Source: a bacterium
Lineage (GTDB): Bacteria > Patescibacteriota > Patescibacteriia > S139-126 > S139-133
Assembly: GCA_030429785.1 (NCBI GenBank)
Contig: JAUIEQ010000008.1
Location: 1 to 13,076, forward strand
Direction: 5' to 3'
Length of the DNA stretch: 13,076 nucleotides
Shown here: positions 6,450 through 12,130 of the stretch, piece after piece
Position numbering within the stretch: the first letter of the stretch is position 1
Layout: every line of letters begins with the position of its first letter
Notes under the pieces: model-generated
The model's database searches: none
Seen by the model: the letters and a program-made list of their open reading frames with translations, nothing else
Told to the model about the DNA's origin: nothing
Translations under genes and position numbers: made by a program

Positions 6450-6611
6450 ATGAACAATAAAGAAGAAGGCAAGCACGCCATTGACCCAGAAAATAAACCA
6501 CAACAAGGCGGACGATACAATATACGAGTCCGCAAAGATGGCGGTTTCGAAATCTTTGACCGCGAAAAAGCGGAAAGAGAAGTGATCCACAAGGACTCAA
6601 AATCAGACTAA
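6450..6611 (+). CDS. Small hydrophilic protein (53 aa), probably highly expressed
   Basis: The ATG at 6450 has a GGAG nine bases upstream, while an earlier in-frame ATG at 6435 has no binding site. The 53-residue product is very hydrophilic. It starts MNNKEEGKHAIDPENKP, has a central core GGRYNIRVRKDGGFEIFD that could form a small beta-hairpin, and ends in a charged helix-like tail (REKAEREVIHKDS). There are no cysteines, membrane segments or signal peptide, so it should be cytosolic. I recognise no family. A near-consensus promoter before it and a strong terminator just after it make it an independent gene on the strand opposite to its suf neighbours. This supports it despite its size. Confidence 0.72.
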   Translation: MNNKEEGKHAIDPENKPQQGGRYNIRVRKDGGFEIFDREKAEREVIHKDSKSD

Positions 6612-6630
6612 CTAAAACCAAGTATACCCC

Positions 6631-6657
6631 AATCCTGACTTAGTCAGGATTTTTTTT
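6631..6657 (+). terminator. Strong intrinsic terminator of the 53-aa gene
   Basis: AATCCTGAC (6631-6639) and GTCAGGATT (6643-6651) form a perfect 9-bp stem with a 3-nt loop, followed by an unbroken T run to 6657. The stop codon of the convergent methyltransferase gene lies inside the right arm. Confidence 0.9.
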
Positions 6658-7318
6658 GTGCAAAAATAACGGTATACACAATTCCTGAATCTGATTTTGG
6701 CAAATAATATTGCTCATGAATAGTGTACCGATCGCCCAATATTAGCTCCAGTTCATTGTCAGTAAAAAAGTGATTATAGTGCTGTTCATACAGCGTCCAA
6801 TTGCGTGCGCCATATGTTCGCTCAAAAAGATATGGCGAAGCACTACTAAACACCTTCAAAAAAACATACCCACAAGGAGCACAAACACGATCGAGTTGTT
6901 CTTGATAGTGTCTCCACTCTTGTTTGCGTGCATGATGCAATAGCCCACAATCAACCACCACATCAAATGCTTGCTTAGGCGTATATGAAAAAAAACTCTG
7001 CACACGTGCTGTATAGGTGACGTTATTTTCTGCTGCATTTTTTTGTGCAATCTCAATAGCACTTGGTGCTATATCAATGCCAGTCACTGTATAGCCTGCT
7101 TGCGCGAACACGACTGCATTGCGACCATTACCGATCCCGATATCAAGCACTGTGCGCGGCTTCCTGTCTTGGTCACTAAGCCATGCAATAAAATCAACCA
7201 CTCCAGGGAAAGCAATGGCAGAACTGTAATGGTTTTCATTTGACGAAAAACCGTTATTACGTGACTGCCAGAACGTCTCGTAATACTCGTATTCTAATTG
7301 TTCGTATTGTGTTCTCAT
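6644..7318 (-). CDS. Class I SAM-dependent methyltransferase (TehB-like)
   Basis: The protein has 224 residues from the ATG at 7318 (MRTQYEQLEYEYYETFW). A TTG nine bases earlier is less likely because GAGG sits just ahead of the ATG. Motif I, VLDIGIGNGRN at about 57-67, binds SAM, and Asp82 in VTGIDIAPSA would hold the ribose hydroxyls. FDVVVDCGLLHH is motif IV and its following region. The C-terminal strands end YTVIFAQKK. The fold and motif wording resemble TehB/UbiE-like small-molecule methyltransferases. The substrate is not evident. It lies downstream of the structured RNA region in the same orientation, but a terminator-like hairpin comes directly before it, so it may have its own transcription or be controlled by read-through. 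Confidence 0.88.
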   Translation of the reverse strand: MRTQYEQLEYEYYETFWQSRNNGFSSNENHYSSAIAFPGVVDFIAWLSDQDRKPRTVLDIGIGNGRNAVVFAQAGYTVTGIDIAPSAIEIAQKNAAENNVTYTARVQSFFSYTPKQAFDVVVDCGLLHHARKQEWRHYQEQLDRVCAPCGYVFLKVFSSASPYLFERTYGARNWTLYEQHYNHFFTDNELELILGDRYTIHEQYYLPKSDSGIVYTVIFAQKKS

Positions 7319-7324
7319 ATTCCT

Positions 7325-7546
7325 CAACCAAAAAATCTCCGACAGTGTCGCAGATGCTTTGGGAGAGGCACATGGTTGTTTAGTTTGTTGATTGGGTAAG
7401 AGATTTATTTGTGAAAAGGTTTTTATTTATTTGATTGTTTTTTGTTGTTTTTTTATTTGAGAGATATGGAAATCTAAATACAATACTTGATGATATTCAG
7501 ATTCCTATATCTCTCGAAACCTTTTCTTCTCTTATCCATGTACCTT
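7325..7546 (-). ncRNA. Candidate structured non-coding RNA of about 220 nt
   Basis: The 284-bp gap between sufD and the methyltransferase has no ORF but can fold as one long, interrupted rod on the minus strand. Three paired segments nest within each other. 7528-7537 pairs with 7394-7403 (9 of 10). 7517-7526 pairs with 7413-7422 (10 of 10). 7499-7515 pairs with 7459-7475 (15 Watson-Crick, one G-U, one mismatch) around a 23-nt apical loop. Between the segments the 3' side has A-rich unpaired stretches of 9 and 36 nt. A promoter lies just upstream (7553-7580) and a U6-ended hairpin downstream. The size and rod shape recall 6S-like RNAs, but I see no diagnostic 6S, tmRNA, RNase P or SRP sequence. 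It could also be a sufD 3' region or a methyltransferase leader. Confidence 0.45.
7329..7366 (-). terminator. Terminator-like hairpin ahead of the methyltransferase
   Basis: On the minus strand TCTCC and GGAGA (7362-7366 with 7336-7340) enclose a second small hairpin, CGAC-ACT-GTCG, and are followed by six U (7335-7330). It would end the candidate RNA about 12 bases before the methyltransferase ATG. It could act as an attenuator. Confidence 0.5.
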
Positions 7547-7552
7547 GTATAT

Positions 7553-7580
7553 ATTGTATATGATTATGGCATTCGTGCAA
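7553..7580 (-). promoter_or_regulatory. Promoter of the candidate structured RNA
   Basis: Read on the minus strand: TTGCAC, a 16-bp spacer, then TACAAT. The predicted start is near 7546, at the base of the rod-like fold. Confidence 0.5.
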
Positions 7581-7586
7581 GCACAG

Positions 7587-7595
7587 TTATCCACA
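7587..7595 (+). promoter_or_regulatory. Perfect consensus DnaA box upstream of the structured-RNA promoter
   Basis: TTATCCACA reads on the plus strand, six bases upstream of the leftward -35 at 7575-7580. It is the second perfect copy in the window. Confidence 0.45.
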
Positions 7596-7611
7596 GAAAC
7601 AAGGTCTTACT

Positions 7612-8709
7612 TTAGCCAAAATAATCTTGAGTAATTTTTTCCCGCCATTGATTGTTGGTAATATACTCTGTGATCGGACGCAAAAAACTGCGTAGTATCA
7701 AATCTTCAGCAGCTTGCTTGGTCAAGCCTCTTGATTGCAAATATAATAACTGCTGTTCATCAACTGTACCAAGTGTTGCGCCATGACTTGCTTTCACATC
7801 ATTAGTGATTATTTCTAGATTTGGCTCAGCCACAATACTAGCCTTTTCTGAAGCCAGTAACACATCCTCTTGTAAATACGAATGCGTATCTTCACCTGCC
7901 GCACCAATCATGATCCAGCCATCAATTTTTGCTTTTGCTGTATCGCGACCAATGCCTTTGAATACAATATCACCACCCGTATGCTGTCCAAGGTGATTAT
8001 TTATCAAACGAATAAGCGACTTAGAACGGCCAGTGAACTGAGCACCAAGTACGATATCTGCAGTACTATGCTTGCGAACATGATGACATGCATATGTATG
8101 GTATGCATACTCACCTGCATACTCACCAAGCGCAACAATCTTGACCTGAGCGTGGTCTTGTAGATAAAATACGGCACTGCTATGATACGATGCCCCATCT
8201 GCCATACGCACAATATGCTCAACATGCGCGTGCTCCGCCAAGAAAAAAACACATGAGTACGCCCCAAACTGCTGCGAAGGTACTACATGAGTATCAAGCA
8301 AAGCAAGACGAGTATTTTTTTCTACTACAAAAACAACAGTTGCCCACTGAGCAAAAAACGTATTCATCAATTCCAGACTAATATCTTGCCCCTCATAAAC
8401 ATGCACAAACATAACATTACTCGACAATGATCGCTGCAGCATGTCAATTTTGTGCAGTGACACATCATGTAATGACTGTAAGTATTGGTTCTGCAAACGC
8501 CGCGGTGCATCAGACCAAGTTGTTACTTTGAACTTTGGACGCTGATCATCACTGCTGCGTTTGAGTTGCTTGACTACATTAATAGCCTGTAGCTCATCAA
8601 CTGGCGCATCAAGCAAGTCATCCCAAGGCCATGTTTTGACATCACGAGTCCAAGATAAGTCATGTGCTTTTTCTTCTAATTGCTTTTGCGTTTTTTGTAA
8701 TTCTTGCAT
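7612..8709 (-). CDS. sufD: SufD, SUF scaffold complex subunit
   Basis: The protein has 365 residues. The N-terminal part is a helical, poorly conserved segment (PWDDLLDAPVDEL). The rest is the right-handed beta-helix core shared with SufB. The C-terminal signature NDVKASHGATLGTVDEQQL is followed by YLQSRGLTKQAAEDLIL. His309 in this motif corresponds to E. coli SufD His360, which contributes to the cluster-building site at the SufB-SufD interface. SufD pairs with SufB, and each docks one SufC ATPase. It follows sufB by 158 bp containing a repeat element and has AAGG just before its ATG. It ends with TAA. Assignment as SufD rather than a second SufB rests on the S-H-G-A-T motif in place of E-H-E-A-T. 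Confidence 0.94.
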   Translation of the reverse strand: MQELQKTQKQLEEKAHDLSWTRDVKTWPWDDLLDAPVDELQAINVVKQLKRSSDDQRPKFKVTTWSDAPRRLQNQYLQSLHDVSLHKIDMLQRSLSSNVMFVHVYEGQDISLELMNTFFAQWATVVFVVEKNTRLALLDTHVVPSQQFGAYSCVFFLAEHAHVEHIVRMADGASYHSSAVFYLQDHAQVKIVALGEYAGEYAYHTYACHHVRKHSTADIVLGAQFTGRSKSLIRLINNHLGQHTGGDIVFKGIGRDTAKAKIDGWIMIGAAGEDTHSYLQEDVLLASEKASIVAEPNLEIITNDVKASHGATLGTVDEQQLLYLQSRGLTKQAAEDLILRSFLRPITEYITNNQWREKITQDYFG

Positions 8710-8719
8710 ACCTTTTTAT

Positions 8720-8860
8720 CAAAAATACTAAGCACTAATACCTAAGTTCTAAACAGTACCAAAATTCAAAAAATAAAAACTCTAAAAAATGTTTGAATAT
8801 TGAAAAATTATGATATTCAAATTTATTTAGGATTTAGAGCTTACGATTTAGAAGTTATAT
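8720..8860. repeat. AT-rich imperfect palindromic intergenic element with CTAA/TTTAG units
   Basis: The left arm carries CTAA units spaced 7 bp apart (8728, 8735, 8742, 8749). The right arm carries TTTAG units at 8826, 8833 and 8847, the same motif inverted. The centre has a perfect 9-bp inverted repeat, 8792-8800 with 8813-8821. On the minus strand this hairpin is followed by a T6 run, so it might weakly terminate between sufB and sufD. The pattern resembles dispersed intergenic repeats I associate with CPR genomes. Confidence 0.55.
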
Positions 8861-8867
8861 AAAAACC

Positions 8868-9710
8868 TTACCCCACACTTCCTTCCATTTCCATTTCCAG
8901 CAATCGATTAAGTTCCACTGCATATTCCATTGGCAACTCTTTTGCAAATACCTCCATAAAACCAGCCACAATCAAACGTGCTGCCTCTTCTTGTGTTAAA
9001 CCCCGTGACATCAAGTAGTATAATTGCTCCTGACTTATCTTTGACACAGTTGCTTCATGCTCAATCTGCACCTGTTTGTTGTCAATCTTCATACTTGAAT
9101 AGGTATCAGAACGTGACTGCTCATCCAACAACAATGCATCACATTCTACTTTTACCTTACAATGCGCTGCAGTCGGCGCAACACGCACGAGTCCTCGGTA
9201 ACTTGATCTACCACCATCTTTTGAAATTGATTTTGAGACTACTTTTGATGATGTATTTGAAGCCAAGTGAATTACTTTTGCACCAGCGTCTTGATGCTGT
9301 CCTTTGCCAGCAAATGCAACCGAAATAATATCAGCGCGCGCACCTTCTTCTTTCATAACGACGCATGGATATTTCATAGTGACTTTTGAACCAAGATTTC
9401 CATCAACCCACTCGACTAATGAATCCTTATACGCAACAGCTCGCTTGGTAACAAGGTTGTATACGTTTTGAGACCAATTCTGAATTGTTGTGTAACGAAT
9501 TTGTGAGTTAGCCAAAGCAACAACCTCAACCACGGCCGTATGCAATGAATCCTGAGAATACAATGGCGCTGTACAACCTTCGATATAATGAGCGCTTGAG
9601 CCTTCGTCCGCAATAATCAACGTACGTTCAAACTGACCCATTTGCGGTGCGTTGATTCTAAAATACGCCTGTAATGGTTCTTTGACTTGCACTCCTTTGG
9701 GAATATACAC
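8868..9710 (-). CDS. sufB: SufB C-terminal part (beta-helix core), possible separate polypeptide
   Basis: This segment has 280 residues if started at the GTG at 9710, which is in frame with the upstream half. It begins YIPKGVQVKEPLQAYFRIN, the start of the conserved SufB core. Key residues are present. EGCTAP holds the cysteine equivalent to E. coli Cys254, the sulfur entry site. VECDALLL holds the cysteine equivalent to Cys405. QIEHEATVSKIS carries the acidic residue of the E. coli Glu434 position. The C-terminal helices (YYLMSRGLTQEEAARLI) bind SufC. The GTG has a perfect AGGAGGT seven bases upstream, formed by codons for the conserved Gly-Gly, so separate translation is physically possible. 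If made alone it would hold nearly the whole catalytic domain. Confidence 0.85.
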   Translation of the reverse strand: MYIPKGVQVKEPLQAYFRINAPQMGQFERTLIIADEGSSAHYIEGCTAPLYSQDSLHTAVVEVVALANSQIRYTTIQNWSQNVYNLVTKRAVAYKDSLVEWVDGNLGSKVTMKYPCVVMKEEGARADIISVAFAGKGQHQDAGAKVIHLASNTSSKVVSKSISKDGGRSSYRGLVRVAPTAAHCKVKVECDALLLDEQSRSDTYSSMKIDNKQVQIEHEATVSKISQEQLYYLMSRGLTQEEAARLIVAGFMEVFAKELPMEYAVELNRLLEMEMEGSVG

Positions 9711-9728
9711 AAAACTACCTCCTGCCTA
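9708..9728 (-). promoter_or_regulatory. Stop and re-start junction inside sufB: UAG, Shine-Dalgarno, GTG
   Basis: On the minus strand the order is TAG (9728-9726), GC, AGGAGGT (9723-9717), six bases, then GTG (9710-9708). A ribosome stopping at the UAG would have its next strong binding site in reach, as in termination-reinitiation. The Shine-Dalgarno arises from codons that encode conserved residues and may be accidental. Confidence 0.6.
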
Positions 9729-10262
9729 CACCGCGGAATTAAGCGCAGCAAATTTGTTATCTGCCAATGGCACAACACTTGCAAAATACTTTTTGACCAA
9801 ATCAGGATATAATTTCGGAGCTTCACTCATGTCACAAAACACCACACCTAGATCAGTCCATTTTTTCTTTAAATTATGATACACCACTTCTGACTCGTAC
9901 TGCGCACCAACCCCAGCAAGGAACTTGCGTTCAGCCTGAGGAATACCCAAGCGGTCAAATGTGTTTTTGATATATTCAGGAACATCATCCCAATTCGTTG
10001 ACTGATGTTCGCTTGGTCGTATGTAATAGTGCAAATCATCAAAATCAATGTCAGATAAATCAGCACCCCATTCTGGCATGGGTTGTTGCAAAAAAATCTC
10101 AAGCGCTTTAAGACGCAGCTCAAGCATCCACGCAGGTTCATCGTGTTGGCGACTAATTTCTCGAACAACTGCTTCACTCAAACCTTTGGGAGTTTTGAAG
10201 ACTGGTTTTTCACTGTCGCGAAATGAATATTTGCTCGTATCGATCTGTACGTCAACTGTCAT
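9726..10262 (-). CDS. sufB: SufB N-terminal part (178 aa) ending at the amber codon
   Basis: The fragment has 178 residues from the ATG at 10262 to a UAG. It starts MTVDVQIDTSKYSFRD and carries the usual SufB N-terminal features: GLSEAVVREISRQHDEPAWML, then the aromatic-rich DDLHYYIRPSE and the DVPEYIKNTFDRLGIPQAE helix region. LAGVGAQYESEVVYHN follows, and it ends KFAALNSAV just where the beta-helix core would begin. The break is therefore near a domain border rather than inside the core fold, which makes a two-chain SufB less absurd than a random break. The start lies 3 bp after the stop of the 42-codon ORF, so translation is likely coupled. No strong Shine-Dalgarno is present. Confidence 0.85.
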   Translation of the reverse strand: MTVDVQIDTSKYSFRDSEKPVFKTPKGLSEAVVREISRQHDEPAWMLELRLKALEIFLQQPMPEWGADLSDIDFDDLHYYIRPSEHQSTNWDDVPEYIKNTFDRLGIPQAERKFLAGVGAQYESEVVYHNLKKKWTDLGVVFCDMSEAPKLYPDLVKKYFASVVPLADNKFAALNSAV

Positions 10263-10265
10263 ATT

Positions 10266-10394
10266 TTATATAATTTCTTGTATATTTTTTTCTTGAACAA
10301 TGACCTGATTGTCAGCTAGTTCAATTATGTTATGCCCTTTGTGTTGAAAAGCTTTGATTTCGACCACAGCAAATCTTGTAGAGCTACTTGTCAT
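10266..10394 (-). CDS. Small ORF of 42 aa packed between sufC and sufB
   Basis: The ATG lies 4 bases after the sufC UAG and the TAA lies 3 bases before the sufB ATG, so the ORF fills the gap exactly. The peptide starts MTSSSTRFAVVEIKAF and continues with QHKGHNIIEL and a final VIVQEKNIQEII. It has no cysteines, no membrane segment and mixed charge, and alternating hydrophobics suggest beta strands. The FAVVEI...Q-x-K...IIEL pattern faintly recalls the first strands of ribosomal protein bL21, but it is less than half that length, so I make no assignment. Tight packing in the suf transcript is the main evidence. Possible roles are a small SUF accessory peptide or a coupling device carrying ribosomes from sufC to sufB. 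Chance cannot be excluded for 42 codons. Confidence 0.55.
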   Translation of the reverse strand: MTSSSTRFAVVEIKAFQHKGHNIIELADNQVIVQEKNIQEII

Positions 10395-10398
10395 AAAC

Positions 10399-11148
10399 CT
10401 AAGCACTTAGCCATTCATACCCTTTTTGCTCAAGCTCCGTCACTAGTTCCTTATCACCACTTTTGACAATTTTTCCAGCAATCAAAACATGCACTTCATC
10501 TGGCTCAAGCAGGGTTAGTAATCGTTGATAATGCGTAATCACCAAAAACCCATTATCAGGTGATTGTACTGCTGAAATGTTACTTGCGATCAACTTCAAA
10601 GCATCAATATCAAGACCTGAATCCGTCTCATCCATGATCGCAATCTTTGGCTGAAATAATTCTAGCTGTAGCATTTCTGATTTCTTTTTTTCACCTCCAG
10701 AAAAACCTTCATTTACATTCCGCTCCAGAAATGTTTTATTCAAATTAAAATGCTCAAGTGCAGATGCTAATCGCTGCTCAAAATGCTGCTCAAAATCATC
10801 CAACCCCCGCAATGCCTTGTAACTTGTCGACAAAAACTCATACATATTCACTCCAGGCAATTCATGAGGATACTGAAATGACAAAAACAACCCAAGTTGA
10901 GCACGTTCATGAACCGCTAACTCCAGTATGTTCTTGCCTTGCCACAATACCGATCCTTGCGTTACTTCATACATCGGATTACCCATCAATACTTGTGCGA
11001 GCGTTGACTTACCTGAGCCATTTGGACCCATGAGCGCAACTACCTTGCCTGGTACAACCTCCAAGTCAGCACCCCGCAAAATAGCCTTACCCGCAACTGA
11101 GACGTGTAGATTTTGAATTACAAGTTGATTGTTATGCGTTGTTACCAT
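10399..11148 (-). CDS. sufC: SufC, ABC-type ATPase of the SUF complex
   Basis: The protein has 249 residues, normal SufC length. Walker A is GPNGSGKST at 41-49, and the Q-loop glutamine is Gln92 in SFQYPHELPGV. The signature is FSGGEKKKSEM at 149-159, with the extra lysines typical of SufC. Walker B with the catalytic Glu lies in IAIMDETDSGLD at 169-180, and the switch histidine is His206 (VITHYQ). SufC dimerises on SufB and SufD and uses ATP to open the scaffold for cluster assembly. It is the first gene of the leftward suf group, with a promoter about 30 bp ahead. It ends with UAG four bases before the 42-aa ORF. Confidence 0.97.
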   Translation of the reverse strand: MVTTHNNQLVIQNLHVSVAGKAILRGADLEVVPGKVVALMGPNGSGKSTLAQVLMGNPMYEVTQGSVLWQGKNILELAVHERAQLGLFLSFQYPHELPGVNMYEFLSTSYKALRGLDDFEQHFEQRLASALEHFNLNKTFLERNVNEGFSGGEKKKSEMLQLELFQPKIAIMDETDSGLDIDALKLIASNISAVQSPDNGFLVITHYQRLLTLLEPDEVHVLIAGKIVKSGDKELVTELEQKGYEWLSA

Positions 11149-11176
11149 AGTAGATGAGATTTATAAGCTAGACTGT

Positions 11177-11205
11177 AGTATACACAAGTACCCTTACCTG
11201 ATCAA
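11177..11205 (-). promoter_or_regulatory. Promoter of the suf operon
   Basis: Read on the minus strand: TTGATC, a 17-bp spacer, then TATACT. The start near 11170 gives a leader of about 22 nt before sufC. No IscR- or Fur-like palindrome was evident in the short upstream space. Confidence 0.65.
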
Positions 11206-11208
11206 GAT

Positions 11209-11233
11209 AAAAAGCGCTGATTATTCAGCGCTT
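11209..11233 (-). terminator. Intrinsic terminator of the desaturase gene
   Basis: On the minus strand AAGCGCTGA (11233-11225) and TCAGCGCTT (11220-11212) form a perfect 9-bp stem with a 4-nt loop, followed by a T5 run. It lies 10 bp past the desaturase stop and just ahead of the suf promoter, so it insulates the two units. Confidence 0.9.
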
Positions 11234-11243
11234 ATAACAAGCA

Positions 11244-12041
11244 TTATGATAGGCTGTATCGATTAAGATTACTGATAATACCTATTTTTTCTAAAAAAAC
11301 CAAGCCCCAGTAACCTGGATCAAACCAACCAAACCGACTGTCTCGTGGACGATGGTGGTGATAATTGTGCCATCCTTCACCAAGTGTCAAAATCGCCACC
11401 CACCATAAATTTCGTGCATTATCATGATTTTGATATGGTTGCGATCCAAATGTATGAGCAAAACTGTTGACAGACCAAGTCGCATGGTACAAAAATAATG
11501 TACTAATGATCATACTTGCAAGCAATGGAAGGCCACCAAAAAGAAAACTTATTACCCCTAATGCAATAGGAAATACGATATGGTACTTATCAATTAATAG
11601 TAACAACTTTTTGTCTTGATACTTTTTCGGAATCGGCATAGTATTATGTGTTTTTCGCAGTATCCATATGATATGCCCTTCCCAAAATGGCTCTGGCTTG
11701 TGCGGATCTGCAGTCCTATTATCGTGAGTGTTGTCAGGATTGGCGTGGTGCAATGCATGAACAGCTGACCACCACAAGGGGCCTCGTTGCACTGCTGTTG
11801 ATCCCAAAACAGCTATAACTATTTGATACCAATACGGAGCATCATAGGTTCGGTGTGTAAAAAAACGATGATAGCCAGTTGAAATATAGAACATTCGAAT
11901 CACATACATACCAATACCAATAGCGATATGGTACCAACTCATTGGTACAAAAAAACAAGCCACTGCCACACAATGAAAAATAATAAAATACACAATACTC
12001 TTCCAGTCAAAACCAGAATCTAACTGCGCTACTGTACTCAT
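11244..12041 (-). CDS. Membrane fatty acyl (delta-9 type) desaturase
   Basis: The protein has 265 residues with AGAGGTG five bases before the ATG. The three histidine clusters of the di-iron membrane desaturases are all present: HRFFTH at 58-63, HALHH at 95-99 (followed by NPDNTHDNRTADPH), and HNYHHH at 225-230. A further His lies in NSFAHTFG near 193-199. Hydrophobic helices lie around 15-32, 38-55, 70-82, 155-172 and 174-188, giving a four-helix membrane core with the His boxes on the cytoplasmic face. The enzyme uses oxygen and an electron donor to put a cis double bond into acyl chains, probably acyl-CoA or acyl-lipid. It is shorter than eukaryotic forms but typical of bacterial ones. An oxygen-dependent lipid enzyme in a reduced genome suggests remodelling of acquired host lipids, which is inference. 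Confidence 0.93.
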   Translation of the reverse strand: MSTVAQLDSGFDWKSIVYFIIFHCVAVACFFVPMSWYHIAIGIGMYVIRMFYISTGYHRFFTHRTYDAPYWYQIVIAVLGSTAVQRGPLWWSAVHALHHANPDNTHDNRTADPHKPEPFWEGHIIWILRKTHNTMPIPKKYQDKKLLLLIDKYHIVFPIALGVISFLFGGLPLLASMIISTLFLYHATWSVNSFAHTFGSQPYQNHDNARNLWWVAILTLGEGWHNYHHHRPRDSRFGWFDPGYWGLVFLEKIGIISNLNRYSLS

Positions 12042-12064
12042 GTCCGCACCTCTTTGTGAGTTGT

Positions 12065-12130
12065 TAAGTTACTGTGTTCTGTTGTAATAACAATAATAAC
12101 TATCCTTATTACACACAAAACAGTAACTTA
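12065..12130. repeat. 66-bp nested inverted repeat between the MFS and desaturase genes
   Basis: The outer arms TAAGTTACTGT (12065-12075) and ACAGTAACTTA (12120-12130) are perfectly complementary over 11 bp. The inner arms TGTAATAA (12083-12090) and TTATTACA (12106-12113) are complementary over 8 bp. Internal loops of 7 and 6 nt separate them. The right outer arm contains the MFS stop codon. It could be an mRNA hairpin at the MFS 3' end, an operator over the desaturase promoter, or a small palindromic repeat unit. No U-tract follows on either strand. Confidence 0.65.

Larger units (their letters stand above)
8868..10262 (-). pseudogene. sufB: sufB locus interrupted by one in-frame UAG (whole gene)
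   Basis: Read through the amber codon at 9726-9728, this is one continuous 464-residue SufB frame with no frameshift or deletion. Both halves align with the family from end to end. The stop falls in the conserved stretch that normally reads ALNSAV-x-GGSF-YIPKGV, in the position often held by an aromatic residue, so a Trp TGG to TAG change is the simplest origin. sufC, the SET gene and the Cys-rich protein gene also end in UAG, so UAG is a working stop here. Options are a sequencing error or strain mutation, read-through, or true production of two fragments by re-initiation. The label pseudogene is provisional: catalytic residues in both halves are intact and there is no other decay. Without SufB the SUF pathway could not build clusters. 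Confidence 0.8.

Noticed and set aside
6399..6592. Minus-strand ORFs opposite the 53-aa gene
   Set aside because: No binding site or promoter. The opposite strand has a near-consensus promoter, a Shine-Dalgarno and a terminator.
5082..7318. UGA=Gly recoding as in Gracilibacteria or Absconditabacteria
   Set aside because: sufS and the methyltransferase end naturally at UGA, and no conserved glycine is encoded by UGA.
4110..7595. The two DnaA boxes as part of a replication origin
   Set aside because: They are 3.5 kb apart and single, with no box cluster, no dnaA/dnaN neighbour and no unwinding element beside them.
9726..9728. UAG as a reassigned sense codon
   Set aside because: UAG ends sufC, the SET gene and the Cys-rich protein gene in this window, and no other conserved frame contains an internal UAG.
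10758..11033. Plus-strand ORF of 91 codons within sufC
   Set aside because: It lies fully inside a motif-complete SufC coding sequence and has no independent signals.
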